Source: an uncultured Erythrobacter sp.
GTDB lineage: Bacteria > Pseudomonadota > Alphaproteobacteria > Sphingomonadales > Sphingomonadaceae
Length of the DNA stretch: 64,000 nt
Direction: 5' to 3'
Assembly: GCA_947501005.1 (NCBI GenBank)
Contig: CANMTU010000001.1
Location: 2,442,501-2,506,500, forward strand
The notes below the pieces were generated by a model that searched no databases, was not told the DNA's origin, and saw nothing but the letters and a program-made list of their open reading frames with translations. The position numbers and the translations under genes were made by a program. Each line of letters begins with the position of its first letter. The stretch's first letter is position 1. Of the stretch, positions 1-9,244 are shown piece by piece.

Positions 1-73
1 CGCTAATCCCAATCCGTAACCCGCAGTCATGGTTTGCAAGAACCAGCTGCGGACAGGGACGGAAGGGAACATT

Positions 74-2161
74 ATGGCGGAACATTACGCACGCAATAAC
101 GAGGAGCTCAGCAGCTTCATCGCCAACGCTTCGGCGGGCGACACGATTTACCTGGCCGGCGGCACGTATAATACTGTCTGGATCAAGAGCCAGGGAACGC
201 TCGACATCAAGATCGCCTCGCTCGATGAAAGCGATCCGGCCATTCTTACCGGTCTGCGCATGAGCGGATCGAGCGGCGTGACGTTCGAGGGACTGGTCTT
301 TTCGGCGCCGGCGGGCGTGCTGCATTCGTTCCTCGTCACCGGGGCAGACGACGTTCACTTTTCGAATATCGTCATGCATGGGCCGGACAATATGGGCTCG
401 GGCGCCGAGGTTACGCCTTTCTTCATCCGGTCGAGCACGAACGTCTCGGTTACCGGATCCGAATTTTATGACGTAAAGAACGCACTGATGTTGCTGGATA
501 TCGACGGGATCGAAATTTCGGGCAACAGCTTCCACGATATTCGCTGCGATGGGGTCGCCGGCGGCGGCGTGTCGAATGCGCTCATCACCAACAACGTTTT
601 CACCGATTTCTACCCGCTCAACACGGGGGGGTCGGGCGATCACCCCGATGCCATCCAGTTTTGGTCGAACAACCAGGACGAACCGGGCCGGAACATCACC
701 ATCTCCGACAATCTGATCTACCGCGGAAATGGCCTGCCGATGCAGGGCATCTTTATCCGCGATACCTACAGCGAGATGCCCTTCGAAGACCTCACGATCA
801 GCGGCAACGTCGTGCTCGGCGGCCTGTACAATGCAATCAGCGTCGGCGGCGTGAACGGGGGTCAGCTGGTCGACAACATCGTGATCGGCATGGATGGGCA
901 GAAATCGTGGATCCGGGTGAGCGCCGACACGGACTTCGTTATCGAGGACAATTTCGCGTCGCACTATTCCGCTTACAACCGCGACACGCCTTACGATGCA
1001 TCCAACCTCACGATTCCGGGCGGAACGCTCATCGTCAACGAGGCGCTTCGCACCTGGATTGCATCCGGATCCTCGCTGATCGGTGATCTTCAGGACATCC
1101 TCGTCGGCGATTACCGGCCGCAGGTCTCGGAGCCGGTCGATACGGCGCCCCTGCCCATCATCGTTGTGGAGCCGACCGAAACCTCCGCTCCCGAAGCAGG
1201 TTCCTCCGGTGACGACGCCCCGGCAACCGATCCGGTCGAAACCCCGACGAGCGAGGTGCAGCCCGAAGCTCCCGCGCCCAGCGAGCCCGCACCGGCCCCG
1301 ATACCCGCACCCGCACCAGCACCGACGGGAACCGAGGATCCTACCCCGGTCGTTTCGATCGTTGAGACGGAACTGTCGATCACCCCCGCGCCGGGCGATG
1401 CGCCGACTGCTCCGGAAGTGATCCCGGACGTTCCGGCAGTTCCGGCCACGGCAGAGCCGGAAGTCGCCCCGGCCCCGCAGGAGGAGCAGCCCGAAGCTCC
1501 GGTTCCCAGCGAGCCCGCACCGGCCCCGGTACCCGCACCCGCACCAGCACCGACGGGAACCGAGAGTCCTACCCCGGTCGTTTCGATCGTGGAGACGGAC
1601 CTGTCGATCGACCCGGCGACGGGCGATGCGCCGACCGCTCCGGAAGTTCCGGCAGTTCCGGTAGCGGCAGAGCCGGAAGTGGCCCCGGCTCCGCAGGAAC
1701 CGACGCGGGGCAACGGAAGCCAGGCGTTCATCGACAGGTTCCTCGCGCGGTTCGGCGATGATGTGCCTCTGGATTTCGGTCCGGCGTCGAACCCCGGGTC
1801 CTCCCGTCTGTTCGGGCATGCGCATCGAGCAGGTCCCTCGGAAGCGGTCGGTATCACGCTGCAAGGCCAGAACATCATGCTTGACGAAATGCTCAATCTC
1901 CACGCGAACCAGGCGACCCAAGGGTCCGGACGCGGCCTCGGCCGGATCGATCAGATCTTTTCCTCGGTGCAGGCGCACGGCGCCGTCGATGCACGGCCGG
2001 CGCCGACCGCGATCGACACGATCTTCCAGACGAGCGAACCGACGCATCTGGCGGACAATGCCGGCTCGACTTCGCGGTTCGCGGATACCGGGTTCGTTGG
2101 CTTCGGCTTGAGCGGTCGCGGCGAACTGACGCATCTCGGAATGACACCCGAGATCGTGTAA
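74..2161 (+). CDS. Right-handed parallel beta-helix protein with Pro-rich tail, EPS locus
   Basis: This 695-residue protein has a ladder of short Asn/Ile/Val rungs (for example NITISDNLI, LTISGNVVLGG) over about residues 1-330, typical of the right-handed beta-helix fold of polysaccharide lyases. A Pro/Ala/Glu-rich linker with two near-identical repeats covers about 390-545, and the last ~140 residues form a tail I do not recognise. ATG 74 is chosen over ATG 29 because GGAAGGGA lies just before it. No signal peptide is visible, so export would need another route. The core is clearly paralogous to the minus-strand gene at 5189-6370 (both have HPD-x-IQ-x-WSNNQ and a K-SWIR motif). It lies directly upstream of a Wzy-like polymerase, suggesting a role in cutting or modifying the exopolysaccharide. 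Lyase activity is inference; no catalytic residues could be assigned. Confidence 0.8.
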   Translation: MAEHYARNNEELSSFIANASAGDTIYLAGGTYNTVWIKSQGTLDIKIASLDESDPAILTGLRMSGSSGVTFEGLVFSAPAGVLHSFLVTGADDVHFSNIVMHGPDNMGSGAEVTPFFIRSSTNVSVTGSEFYDVKNALMLLDIDGIEISGNSFHDIRCDGVAGGGVSNALITNNVFTDFYPLNTGGSGDHPDAIQFWSNNQDEPGRNITISDNLIYRGNGLPMQGIFIRDTYSEMPFEDLTISGNVVLGGLYNAISVGGVNGGQLVDNIVIGMDGQKSWIRVSADTDFVIEDNFASHYSAYNRDTPYDASNLTIPGGTLIVNEALRTWIASGSSLIGDLQDILVGDYRPQVSEPVDTAPLPIIVVEPTETSAPEAGSSGDDAPATDPVETPTSEVQPEAPAPSEPAPAPIPAPAPAPTGTEDPTPVVSIVETELSITPAPGDAPTAPEVIPDVPAVPATAEPEVAPAPQEEQPEAPVPSEPAPAPVPAPAPAPTGTESPTPVVSIVETDLSIDPATGDAPTAPEVPAVPVAAEPEVAPAPQEPTRGNGSQAFIDRFLARFGDDVPLDFGPASNPGSSRLFGHAHRAGPSEAVGITLQGQNIMLDEMLNLHANQATQGSGRGLGRIDQIFSSVQAHGAVDARPAPTAIDTIFQTSEPTHLADNAGSTSRFADTGFVGFGLSGRGELTHLGMTPEIV
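1253..1698 (+). repeat. Two tandem ~228-bp in-frame repeats in the beta-helix gene
   Basis: Unit 1 starts at 1253 and unit 2 at 1481, giving a 228-base period (76 codons); unit 2 is slightly shorter, having lost an IPDV-like stretch near its end. Both encode QPEAP, a Pro-Ala run, PTGTE, PTPVVSIVET and GDAPTAPEV blocks. The DNA is nearly identical over long stretches, which points to a recent duplication. The repeats form a Pro-rich spacer between the beta-helix and the C-terminal tail. Confidence 0.9.
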
Positions 2162-2190
2162 AGCGCACGGAACCCATCCTACTAAAGACT

Positions 2191-2232
2191 GCCGGCTCGC
2201 CCCATCGCAATGGGGCGGGCCGAGCTTTTTTG
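2191..2232 (+). terminator. Rho-independent terminator after the beta-helix gene
   Basis: A GC-rich hairpin (arms around GCTCGCCCCAT and ATGGGGCGGGCCGAGC with a small bulge, loop CGCA) is followed by a run of six T residues, 30 bases after the stop codon at 2161. It separates the beta-helix gene from the polymerase gene at 2299. Confidence 0.85.
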
Positions 2233-2298
2233 CGATCATTTTTGTGATGTTAACTGAAGAGCATGCTATCTGCCGTTAGATCGACCTGAAACGCGGGC

Positions 2299-3885
2299 AT
2301 GTGGGCAAAAATGACGATGTTATCGAGGATACGGCCTTTGATATTCCGGCCCTTGCCCGAGGTGCTGCAAGGCTATTCGCGTGGCGCGTTCTGGCAGCGA
2401 AGCGTCGTGCTGTTCGGCCTTCTCTATGTCCTCGTGCTGATCGCAGCGGGCGTGTCTTTCGCGGTCTACGGCACGAATATTCTCATGCCGGTGTCCGGCT
2501 TGCTTGCGGTCATCGCGATGCTGATTGTTTGGGTTCTGCCCGAAAGCAACAATCCGCCGCTGCGCTGGATGCGGCGCCTGTTCTTCGGCTTCCTGGTCGC
2601 GTTCCTGTTCTGGCCGGACTATCTCGCGTTCGACTTCCCGGGATTGCCCTGGATTACCGCCATGCGGTTGTTCGCCGTGCCTCTGGCGGCAACGTTTTTC
2701 ATATCCCTTTCGGTTTCAAAGACGTTCAGAGCCGAGCTGAAGGCGATACTCCAGCCGACATACCTGACGAACAGGTTCCTGCTGATATTCATCGCTGCGG
2801 CCGCGTTGAGCGTGCTTTATTCCCGGTCTCCGGGGGATTCAGCCAACAAGTTCGTTGTCGCGATCATGTACTGGTTCGTGGTGTTCTATGTTTCCGTGTG
2901 GGTCTTTTCGAAGCCCGGAACGATTCGGACATTCGCCTATTTAATGTGGATTTTCGCGGTACTGACAAGCTTGGTGGGGCTTCAGGAATGGCGCCTGCAA
3001 GCGATCCCTTGGGCCGGGAGTATCCCGTCGTTCCTCACGATCGAAGATCCGGTAATCGCGACGATTCTCTCTGCAACAGTGAGATCAACGCTTGGTATCT
3101 ACAGATTGAAAAGCAAATTTTTCACTCCGCTTTCTTTTGCAGAGTTTCTTGCTTTTACGACGCCATTCATCATTTACTTTATCGTATTTAGCCGCAACTA
3201 CGTTACGAAGTTTGCTGGGCTTGCGACCCTGCCCCTTGTTTTCCTATCGATCCTGCGGACCGACTCCCGTTTGGGCGCTACGGGCTTCTTCCTTTCCTTC
3301 CTGTTCTTCCTGGTCGCATGGGGTGTGGTTCGCTGGATGCAGCGCAAGGAAAGCATTTTCGGACCGGCGATAACCTTATCCTACCCGATCGTTGCCGTAG
3401 GCTTCCTGGTTTCGACGTTTTTCGTAGGGCGGTTGCGCAACATGGTATGGGGTACCGGTGCGCAATCCTTCAGCACCATGGCTCGCGAAGCCCAGTGGGA
3501 TGGGGGAATACCCAAATTGCTCGCCCAGCCTTGGGGTTACGGAATGGGCCAAGGCGGGCAGGTATTGAACTACCGCAACCCGGCAGGGGCCCTTACCATC
3601 GATAGCCACTATCTTGCCGCATTGCTGGACTTCGGGATCGTAACCTTCATCATCTATGCGATGATTTTCGTTACATGCCTCCTTTATGGAGCGTATTACC
3701 TGTTCAAGGCCAATACGACCGAACATCTTTTAATCATTCCATGCCTCATACTCGTTTCGATCTTCGTCATTGAAAAGTATGTCTTTGCGCAGCAGGAAAA
3801 TCACACGCTCGTGTATATGAGTGTCGCCGCGATCTGCGCGATGTGTTGGCGCATTAAGAATGAAGGAAAAGGCAGTACACTGTGA
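2299..3885 (+). CDS. Wzy/O-antigen-ligase-like polysaccharide polymerase, membrane protein
   Basis: A 528-residue integral membrane protein with roughly ten or more hydrophobic segments spread along its length. Large multi-span proteins of this kind next to Wzz-like proteins are the Wzy polymerases or O-antigen ligase-family proteins, which join lipid-linked repeat units at the periplasmic face of the inner membrane. The stretch PWGYGMGQGGQVLNY followed by DSHYLAALLDFG resembles the conserved region of the O-antigen ligase/Wzy family. The stop codon overlaps the GTG start of the Wzz-like gene by 4 bases, so the two are probably translated together. Sphingan loci carry an analogous polymerase (GelG/SpsG), but orthology was not tested. 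An ATG at 2311 is an alternative start. Confidence 0.8.
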   Translation: MWAKMTMLSRIRPLIFRPLPEVLQGYSRGAFWQRSVVLFGLLYVLVLIAAGVSFAVYGTNILMPVSGLLAVIAMLIVWVLPESNNPPLRWMRRLFFGFLVAFLFWPDYLAFDFPGLPWITAMRLFAVPLAATFFISLSVSKTFRAELKAILQPTYLTNRFLLIFIAAAALSVLYSRSPGDSANKFVVAIMYWFVVFYVSVWVFSKPGTIRTFAYLMWIFAVLTSLVGLQEWRLQAIPWAGSIPSFLTIEDPVIATILSATVRSTLGIYRLKSKFFTPLSFAEFLAFTTPFIIYFIVFSRNYVTKFAGLATLPLVFLSILRTDSRLGATGFFLSFLFFLVAWGVVRWMQRKESIFGPAITLSYPIVAVGFLVSTFFVGRLRNMVWGTGAQSFSTMAREAQWDGGIPKLLAQPWGYGMGQGGQVLNYRNPAGALTIDSHYLAALLDFGIVTFIIYAMIFVTCLLYGAYYLFKANTTEHLLIIPCLILVSIFVIEKYVFAQQENHTLVYMSVAAICAMCWRIKNEGKGSTL

Positions 3886-5138
3886 ACTTCCAATCTGTCC
3901 TTATCCGCCTCTGGCATCTGAAGTTCTTTATCCTCGCCTCGGCGGTCCTGTGTGCGATCGTTGCGATGTTGGCCACGATGTCCATGGCGAACAGGTATTT
4001 TGCGAGCGCCACGATCCAGCTCGACACGCGATTCGAGAACGCGACGGACAGGTACTCGGTAGGAAGAAGGCAGATCGATACGTTCGTTCGATCGCAAGCC
4101 GCAATCATCAAGGATATTTCGGTGACCGGGCGGGTGGTTGACCAGCTTGGCTGGACGAATTCCTACTCGCTCGCGCAGGAATACAATCAGTCTGGCGCGC
4201 AGACCGGGGTCGATTTTCGGACCTGGTTGGGAAATTCGGTTGCCGACAGGATCGTGCTGACGTTCGAAGATGACAGTCCTACTTTTACTGTCGGATATAT
4301 CGGGCTGTCCCGAGAAGAAGCGAGTACGATGGTGGATTTGGTTCGCCAGGCCTATATCGATTTTACGGTGGAGCGCGCGAGGGGCGATGCTGCCAAGAAC
4401 CAAAGATGGTTCGATGATCAACTAGCTGCATTACGGCGGCAAATGAGCGTTCTAGAAAAGCGAAATTCCGATTTCGGACTTGCAAACGACGTGATTCTTG
4501 ATGCCAACGGTATCTCGCAGACCGAGATGGAGTTGCGCGGTGCACCTTACGCAGTCATCGCGGAAAACCAGTTTCCGACGCAGCCTGCGCAAAGCATTCC
4601 CCATCCTCTTGATGGGGAACTTGAGGAGATCGACGCCGAAATTGCGCGTCTGTCGACGACAATGGGTCCTAACCACCCACGCTTGAAGACGCTGCAGGCG
4701 GAAAGATCGGAGATGGCGAGTATAATCGCGCGAACGACGCCGGAGACCGTCCAGGCTCCGGTCACCCCAACCGGACCCACTCAACAGGACATTGAAGCCA
4801 AATATTTGGCCAAGGCCGAGGTTATTCAGACGGCCAAGCGTTATGCCGATGAGCTGGCCGCCCTGGAGGCGCAATTCGCCAGGTTCAGCCAGCGACGGCA
4901 GGCTTTCGCTCTCGATAGTGCGTCGCTCAGGCCAACTGCCTCCAGCGAGGGCGCGGTCGTTCCTCTGGGAGAGGTCTACTATCCACGCAAAACTTTCGCC
5001 GTCGCCGGCGCGGCAGGATTTGGTGCCTTGCTGGCCAGCCTGCTTGGTCTGCTTTTCTCTTTCACCCAGCATCGCGTGAAATCGAACGAGGACTTGCGGC
5101 ATCTCGAAATGCCCGTTCTAGGGCTAGCGTCGGCGTAA
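3882..5138 (+). CDS. Wzz/GumC-like chain-length determinant (first of two)
   Basis: A 418-residue polysaccharide co-polymerase of the inner membrane. It has an N-terminal membrane segment at about 14-36, a periplasmic Wzz-like region, a predicted coiled coil in the middle, the family motif GPNHPRLKTLQ near residue 265, and a second membrane segment near 370-392. No C-terminal kinase domain is present. It starts at GTG 3882, overlapping the polymerase stop, with GAAGGAAAAG upstream. It shares layout with the second GumC-like protein at 14874-16196 (the GPNHP motif and a C-terminal R-V-(K/R)-(S/G) segment), so the locus has two length regulators. Confidence 0.9.
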   Translation: MNFQSVLIRLWHLKFFILASAVLCAIVAMLATMSMANRYFASATIQLDTRFENATDRYSVGRRQIDTFVRSQAAIIKDISVTGRVVDQLGWTNSYSLAQEYNQSGAQTGVDFRTWLGNSVADRIVLTFEDDSPTFTVGYIGLSREEASTMVDLVRQAYIDFTVERARGDAAKNQRWFDDQLAALRRQMSVLEKRNSDFGLANDVILDANGISQTEMELRGAPYAVIAENQFPTQPAQSIPHPLDGELEEIDAEIARLSTTMGPNHPRLKTLQAERSEMASIIARTTPETVQAPVTPTGPTQQDIEAKYLAKAEVIQTAKRYADELAALEAQFARFSQRRQAFALDSASLRPTASSEGAVVPLGEVYYPRKTFAVAGAAGFGALLASLLGLLFSFTQHRVKSNEDLRHLEMPVLGLASA

Positions 5139-5145
5139 GGACGCC

Positions 5146-5165
5146 GCAGCCTGACCAGGCTGCGA
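5146..5165. terminator. Hairpin between convergent genes, possible terminator
   Basis: A perfect 8-bp stem (CGCAGCCT and AGGCTGCG, loop GACC) lies between the Wzz-like gene and the convergent beta-helix gene. No T-run follows on either strand, so terminator function is uncertain. Confidence 0.4.
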
Positions 5166-5188
5166 CGCCCATCTTCACAGACGCTTAT

Positions 5189-6370
5189 TCAAGCGCCCGT
5201 TTTCATCAATCTCAGCAAAACCGCCCCGCGGTGGGAAGCGAACACCCGCTTTTCCCGCGCCCACTGACTGATCGTGCGCGCCATGTTGCGATCCGTCGCC
5301 TCGATCTTCGTATTGCCCCTCGAGCTGGGCTCTTCGCGATTTTTCCTGAAGATGTATGCCCCGGCGGTGTTGTTTACCGTCGATGCCCGGCGAACGTTTT
5401 CGAGCCGGATCCAGCTTTTCTGATCGGTCCGCGGGATGACCGAATTATCAATAATCCTGACGCCGTTGGCCCCGCCGACCGAGATGCCGTTATACATGCC
5501 CCCGACAACCAGATTGCCTTCGATCACGAGATTCTCGAACGGCAGTTTCAGATGCGTATCCCGCACAAAGATGCCCTGGATCGGACTGCCGCGGCCACGA
5601 ATGATGAGATTGTCCGCGATCGTGATGTTGCGACCGGGTTCGCTCTGATTGTTCGACCAGAGCTGGATGCCATCGGGATGGTCGTAGCGCGCCGGACTGA
5701 GATTGGTTATCACGTTGGAGCGGATCGCCGTATCCTGAGTGCCGCCACCGCGGATCGCGTCGGTCTGAAGGTTCTCGAACTCGTTGGCCTCGATAAGCGA
5801 ATTCTCCAGGTTGAGGACCGCCATACCATGTTTGAAGTTCGTGAAATACGAACGGGAAACGGTGATATTCGAACTCGAACGGAGCATGATCGCGGTATTG
5901 ATCTTGCGGCTGAACGTACGGCCCGGCCCGACAATTCGCACGTGTTCGATTTTTACGTTCCGGCTGCTGAGAACGATCGCGCCATAATGGCCGCCGACCG
6001 ACCCCCCTGCGGGCGGGTTGATGTCGATGTTCTTGATCGACAACCCTCTCACCCCGGAAAGATACAATCCATCGAACACCGCCGGCCGGTTCGGCACGGC
6101 GGACCTGATGACCGTGCCGTAGGGAACGATCAGATTCTTGATCGACAAGCCGTGATAGCGCCCGGGAGCGACGAGTATCGCGGTCGCCCCGTTGACGTTG
6201 CGCAAGGCCTGATTGAGCTGCGAAAGCGACGATACCGTAACTTGCGACCGCTCGATGGTGGAGGGCGCGCTTCCAGGAATGGCGTGGGCGAGATGAGACG
6301 TCGTCAACGCCGCTACGCATGCAGTTAAATAAAAGAAGTATGAACCTTTTTTAAGGTTATTCCGTATCAA
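5189..6370 (-). CDS. Secreted right-handed beta-helix protein (lyase-like)
   Basis: The predicted product is 393 residues: a signal peptide (hydrophobic FFYLTACVAALTTSHLAHA) and then beta-helix rungs such as NVKIEHVRIVG, NITVSRSYFTNF and NITIADNLIIRGRG. The start is taken as TTG at 6370, because AGGAGACGGG lies immediately upstream and the signal peptide follows at once; the frame is open further upstream to 6565, but that extension is Arg-rich and would bury the signal sequence. It is the closest visible relative of the gene at 74-2161 but lacks the Pro-rich tail. The fold suits a periplasmic or secreted enzyme acting on the locus polysaccharide. Substrate and activity are unknown. Confidence 0.8.
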   Translation of the reverse strand: MIRNNLKKGSYFFYLTACVAALTTSHLAHAIPGSAPSTIERSQVTVSSLSQLNQALRNVNGATAILVAPGRYHGLSIKNLIVPYGTVIRSAVPNRPAVFDGLYLSGVRGLSIKNIDINPPAGGSVGGHYGAIVLSSRNVKIEHVRIVGPGRTFSRKINTAIMLRSSSNITVSRSYFTNFKHGMAVLNLENSLIEANEFENLQTDAIRGGGTQDTAIRSNVITNLSPARYDHPDGIQLWSNNQSEPGRNITIADNLIIRGRGSPIQGIFVRDTHLKLPFENLVIEGNLVVGGMYNGISVGGANGVRIIDNSVIPRTDQKSWIRLENVRRASTVNNTAGAYIFRKNREEPSSRGNTKIEATDRNMARTISQWAREKRVFASHRGAVLLRLMKTGA

Positions 6371-6845
6371 GTCCCGTCTCCTGACAAATCCGAATTTCGA
6401 GCCGGCTTTCCGATCCTGAAAGCATCCCGAGTGGGGGAACGACTCTTTCGCGGCTAAGGCGCAATTCCCCCGGCGCCGCATTAACCCCGCGATACGTCGG
6501 GCAGATTTAGCGACGATGAGAGCGGGGGTTTCATCAATTGAAACGAAACGCGCCGTAACTGCCACGCGCAGCTTATTGGAAACGACACGAGTTGATCGGG
6601 GAGAGCAGCAGATGCGCTTTGCCGATCGCGCTAAACGCGCCAGCGGCTACCAGGTTGAGACAAGGAAACGCTCTTGCGAGTTCGCGTATGACAGAAAGGA
6701 CGTGGATCCCCGATGTCACCTCGCTCTTAGGCAACGAATGGCCCGCTCTCGCCGCCAGAACCTCCCCCAACCCTGTAAATTGCGGCATTGGCCGGAGCTG
6801 TCTAACCGACGGCCCTCCGACACAGCCGCAAAGCCGTGCAAACAG
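6371..6845. promoter_or_regulatory. 475-base gap with a palindrome upstream of the beta-helix gene
   Basis: No gene is supported here. The stretch should hold the promoter of the minus-strand beta-helix gene. A perfect palindrome GTTTCA-TCAAT-TGAAAC lies at 6528-6544, and its ATTGAAAC half also occurs in the dyad upstream of the EpsD gene (9157-9186). No convincing sigma-54 or sigma-70 core was seen. Confidence 0.35.
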
Positions 6846-7892
6846 TCAGCGCAATGGCAGTCCGAACGTCGCCCGCGCGGTCGCGCGGGCTTGCGCGGGT
6901 TGTCTGCGAATTATCCGCCGCGCGACGATAATCAGGTTCTGCGCGAAATAGAGAGGCACCAGCAGAGGGTAGTGCTTGCGCGCGAAGATCATCTTGCTGC
7001 GGATGTGGTGGTATTCCGACAGGGGCGACCGCGCTCGGTGCGAGAGCTTGCTGGCCGATCCCGCCGACGCCCCTTCCTTGTGATAGACGACGGCATCGGT
7101 AACGAAGCCGGTCCGATGCCGTCCCTTGCCACGCAGGGCGAGATCGATTTCCTCGTAGTAGAGGAAGAAGCGTTCCTCCAGCAGGCCCACATCCTCGAGG
7201 AACGCGCGGGTCATGATGAGGGATGCGCCGCAGACGAAATCGGTCTTCGCCGTCACCTCCGCTGCGTCATAGGCCTGCTCGACCGAACTGCCCCCGGCGA
7301 TCCCGCCCGCTGCGCCGGTCCATTTGCTGAAATGCATGCCGTTCAAAAGCTGATAGCGGGACGGCTCGTGATACAGCCGGATAGGCGTTCCCGCCATGCC
7401 CCACGTCGGATGGGCGGCGAACGCCTGTTTGACGGCGGAGACGGTCTGCGGCCCCACCGTCGTATCGTTGTTGAGAAGCCAGAAAAGGTCGATTGCCGGA
7501 TGCAGGCGCGCAATCTCGAGCCCGCGATTGTTCCCGCCGGCAAAACCGAGATTGCCCCCGGTGTCGATGATCGTCAGCCGCTTTTCGACCGGGCGGGTCA
7601 GATCGTCCGCCGTGCGCACCTCGAAGTCGATCGGAAAGGCGACCGGCCGCGCGACGGACTGTTCGTGAAATGGATGGGCGGCACCTGCCACCCGCTCGCC
7701 CCTCGCCCACTCGCAGATCGCTTCAATCGACCCGTCGCGCGAATCGTTGTCGGCAACGATCACGAATGGCACTCGGTCGCCGGAAAACAGCGAGTGCAGA
7801 CATTCGATGGTATCCTGCGCACTGCGATAATTAACCGCGACGACAGCGATCGTATCGTCTTCGACGGCGGGGGACGATGCAGCGTGCGACAA
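6846..7892 (-). CDS. Family 2 glycosyltransferase (rhamnosyltransferase-like)
   Basis: A 348-residue GT-A fold glycosyltransferase. It opens with AVVAVNYRSAQDTIECLHSL and has the donor-binding DNDSRDGS motif at about residue 50, the family-typical NLGFAGGNNRGLEIA near 115, and the acidic LLNNDTTVGP near 138. YYEEIDLALRGKGR near 240 is the acidic region usual in rhamnosyltransferase-like GT2 proteins. The start is TTG 7892 with TAGGAAA upstream. It probably adds a sugar to the lipid-linked repeat unit at the cytoplasmic face; donor and acceptor cannot be read from sequence. Confidence 0.9.
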   Translation of the reverse strand: MSHAASSPAVEDDTIAVVAVNYRSAQDTIECLHSLFSGDRVPFVIVADNDSRDGSIEAICEWARGERVAGAAHPFHEQSVARPVAFPIDFEVRTADDLTRPVEKRLTIIDTGGNLGFAGGNNRGLEIARLHPAIDLFWLLNNDTTVGPQTVSAVKQAFAAHPTWGMAGTPIRLYHEPSRYQLLNGMHFSKWTGAAGGIAGGSSVEQAYDAAEVTAKTDFVCGASLIMTRAFLEDVGLLEERFFLYYEEIDLALRGKGRHRTGFVTDAVVYHKEGASAGSASKLSHRARSPLSEYHHIRSKMIFARKHYPLLVPLYFAQNLIIVARRIIRRQPAQARATARATFGLPLR

Positions 7893-8081
7893 ACCGGTTT
7901 CCTACTCTGTTTCGCGCCATCTAGGGGTGGTGCCGTCGTTCACCAACCGCAAACGGGGCTCGGGCCGGTCCTAGACCCCGACCATCCGCCTCGGCTCCCT
8001 TTCCATTAGCCGTGCGCCATTCCGGGATGGTTCGTCCACCGTAGGTACGAACCGGGCAGCGCGGCAAACAGGGCCATCGCC

Positions 8082-9098
8082 TCAACTGCGTTTGGCGTCG
8101 CTCATCCAGCCGTCGAGATAGGTCATCAGCTCCGCATAATTGGTCGTCGCCCGGACCGGGTCGCGCTGGCTCAGCCGCTCTACCGCCTGGGCGAACTCCT
8201 CGGGCGTGTCCGCCACCTCGATCAGGCCGCGCTTGCGAAAGTTCTCGGTGATCTCGGCCTGGTGATTGTCGTAATGCTCGCCCAGTTCGTAACGGCGCGG
8301 CACCGCGATCACCCGGCATCCGGCGCGCAATGCGGTAATGAGCGAGCCGGTGCCGCCATGGCACACGACATAGTCGGCCCGGGAAAGCATGTCCTGAATA
8401 TCGCCGAAGGAATAGCTTTCCGCCCACTCGATGCCCTCGTGATCGACCGTGGCACCGTCGCCGACCTGCAGCACCACGCGGCCCTTGATCACCCCGTCGC
8501 GATAGGCCGCAGTGACCAGTTCGACCAGGCGTGGAAAGGGTAGCGTCGCGCCGACCGTGCCGAACATCAGGGCATCCTTGGGCGGGCGCGGTTCCTCGAT
8601 CGTGCGAAACGGATCGAACACGATCGACCCCTTCCAGTTCTGCGCGAGCTTTTCCGCCTGGGCGATACGCAGATGCGCGAAGGGGCCGATCAATCTGGCG
8701 AAGGAGGACGGCCTTTCGAAGCGGGCGAAGGAATCGATCAGGGCGATCCGCGCACCGTGCAACCGCGCCCAGATGACGAGCAACGCCATCGACCCCGCTC
8801 CTGTGGTCAGCACCACGTCAGGCCGCGTCTTGCGGATAATCTGGAGCGACCGGCGCAGGCTGACCAGCGCCCCGCGTAACATGGCCAGGGGATTGCCGAG
8901 CTTGGCCTGGCCAAGCGCGACATGTGGGACGAAATAGGTTTCCTGGGTCTGCGCGATCGAGCGGCCAAGGGCCGATTCCTCGGTCACGAAGAAACTGTCG
9001 TGCCGGCTCCACAGCGGCTCGAGATCGAGCAGCTGGCGAACGTGCCCACCGCCGGACGCAGCAAGGCACACGCGCAGTCGGCGTGTCTGCTCGGCCAT
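8082..9098 (-). CDS. Fused PssD/PssE (SpsK/GelK-like) glycosyltransferase
   Basis: The 338-residue protein joins two GT-B half-domains that are separate in many bacteria. Residues 1-165 resemble PssD/Cps14F/Alg14 (ASGGGHVRQLLDL at the N-terminus, TTGAGSMALL near 97). Residues 175-338 resemble PssE/Cps14G/Alg13 (MFGTVGATLPFPRLV, then VVCHGGTGSLITALRAG, the nucleotide-sugar binding site). In sphingan clusters the fused form (SpsK/GelK) is a beta-1,4-glucuronosyltransferase; that specificity is carried over by family resemblance only. ATG 9098 is preceded by GAGGGA. It is divergent from the EpsD-led run. Confidence 0.85.
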   Translation of the reverse strand: MAEQTRRLRVCLAASGGGHVRQLLDLEPLWSRHDSFFVTEESALGRSIAQTQETYFVPHVALGQAKLGNPLAMLRGALVSLRRSLQIIRKTRPDVVLTTGAGSMALLVIWARLHGARIALIDSFARFERPSSFARLIGPFAHLRIAQAEKLAQNWKGSIVFDPFRTIEEPRPPKDALMFGTVGATLPFPRLVELVTAAYRDGVIKGRVVLQVGDGATVDHEGIEWAESYSFGDIQDMLSRADYVVCHGGTGSLITALRAGCRVIAVPRRYELGEHYDNHQAEITENFRKRGLIEVADTPEEFAQAVERLSQRDPVRATTNYAELMTYLDGWMSDAKRS

Positions 9099-9156
9099 GG
9101 CTAGAGAGACTCCCTCACTCGGAATGATTACGACACATTTGTTAAAGGCTTCTGCC

Positions 9157-9186
9157 GTTCAATTCGCACATTTGCGAGATTGAAAC
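9157..9186. promoter_or_regulatory. Large dyad upstream of the sigma-54 promoter, candidate activator site
   Basis: Left arm GTTCAAT-TCGCA (9157-9168) and right arm TGCGA-G-ATTGAA (9173-9184) flank CATT, giving an almost perfect 12-base inverted repeat with one extra base. Its centre lies about 100 bases before the start site predicted from the -24/-12 element, a usual place for an enhancer-binding protein. Function is inference. Confidence 0.5.
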
Positions 9187-9244
9187 ACCTGAAACCTTTT
9201 CCCTTTAACGAATTTTCGAGTGTGTTATCGCACCCCCTTCGCGC

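Noticed and set aside
6573-6788. 71-codon minus-strand frame in the gap upstream of the beta-helix gene
   Set aside because: Some hydrophobic character but no ribosome site, no homology I recognise and no neighbour coupling.
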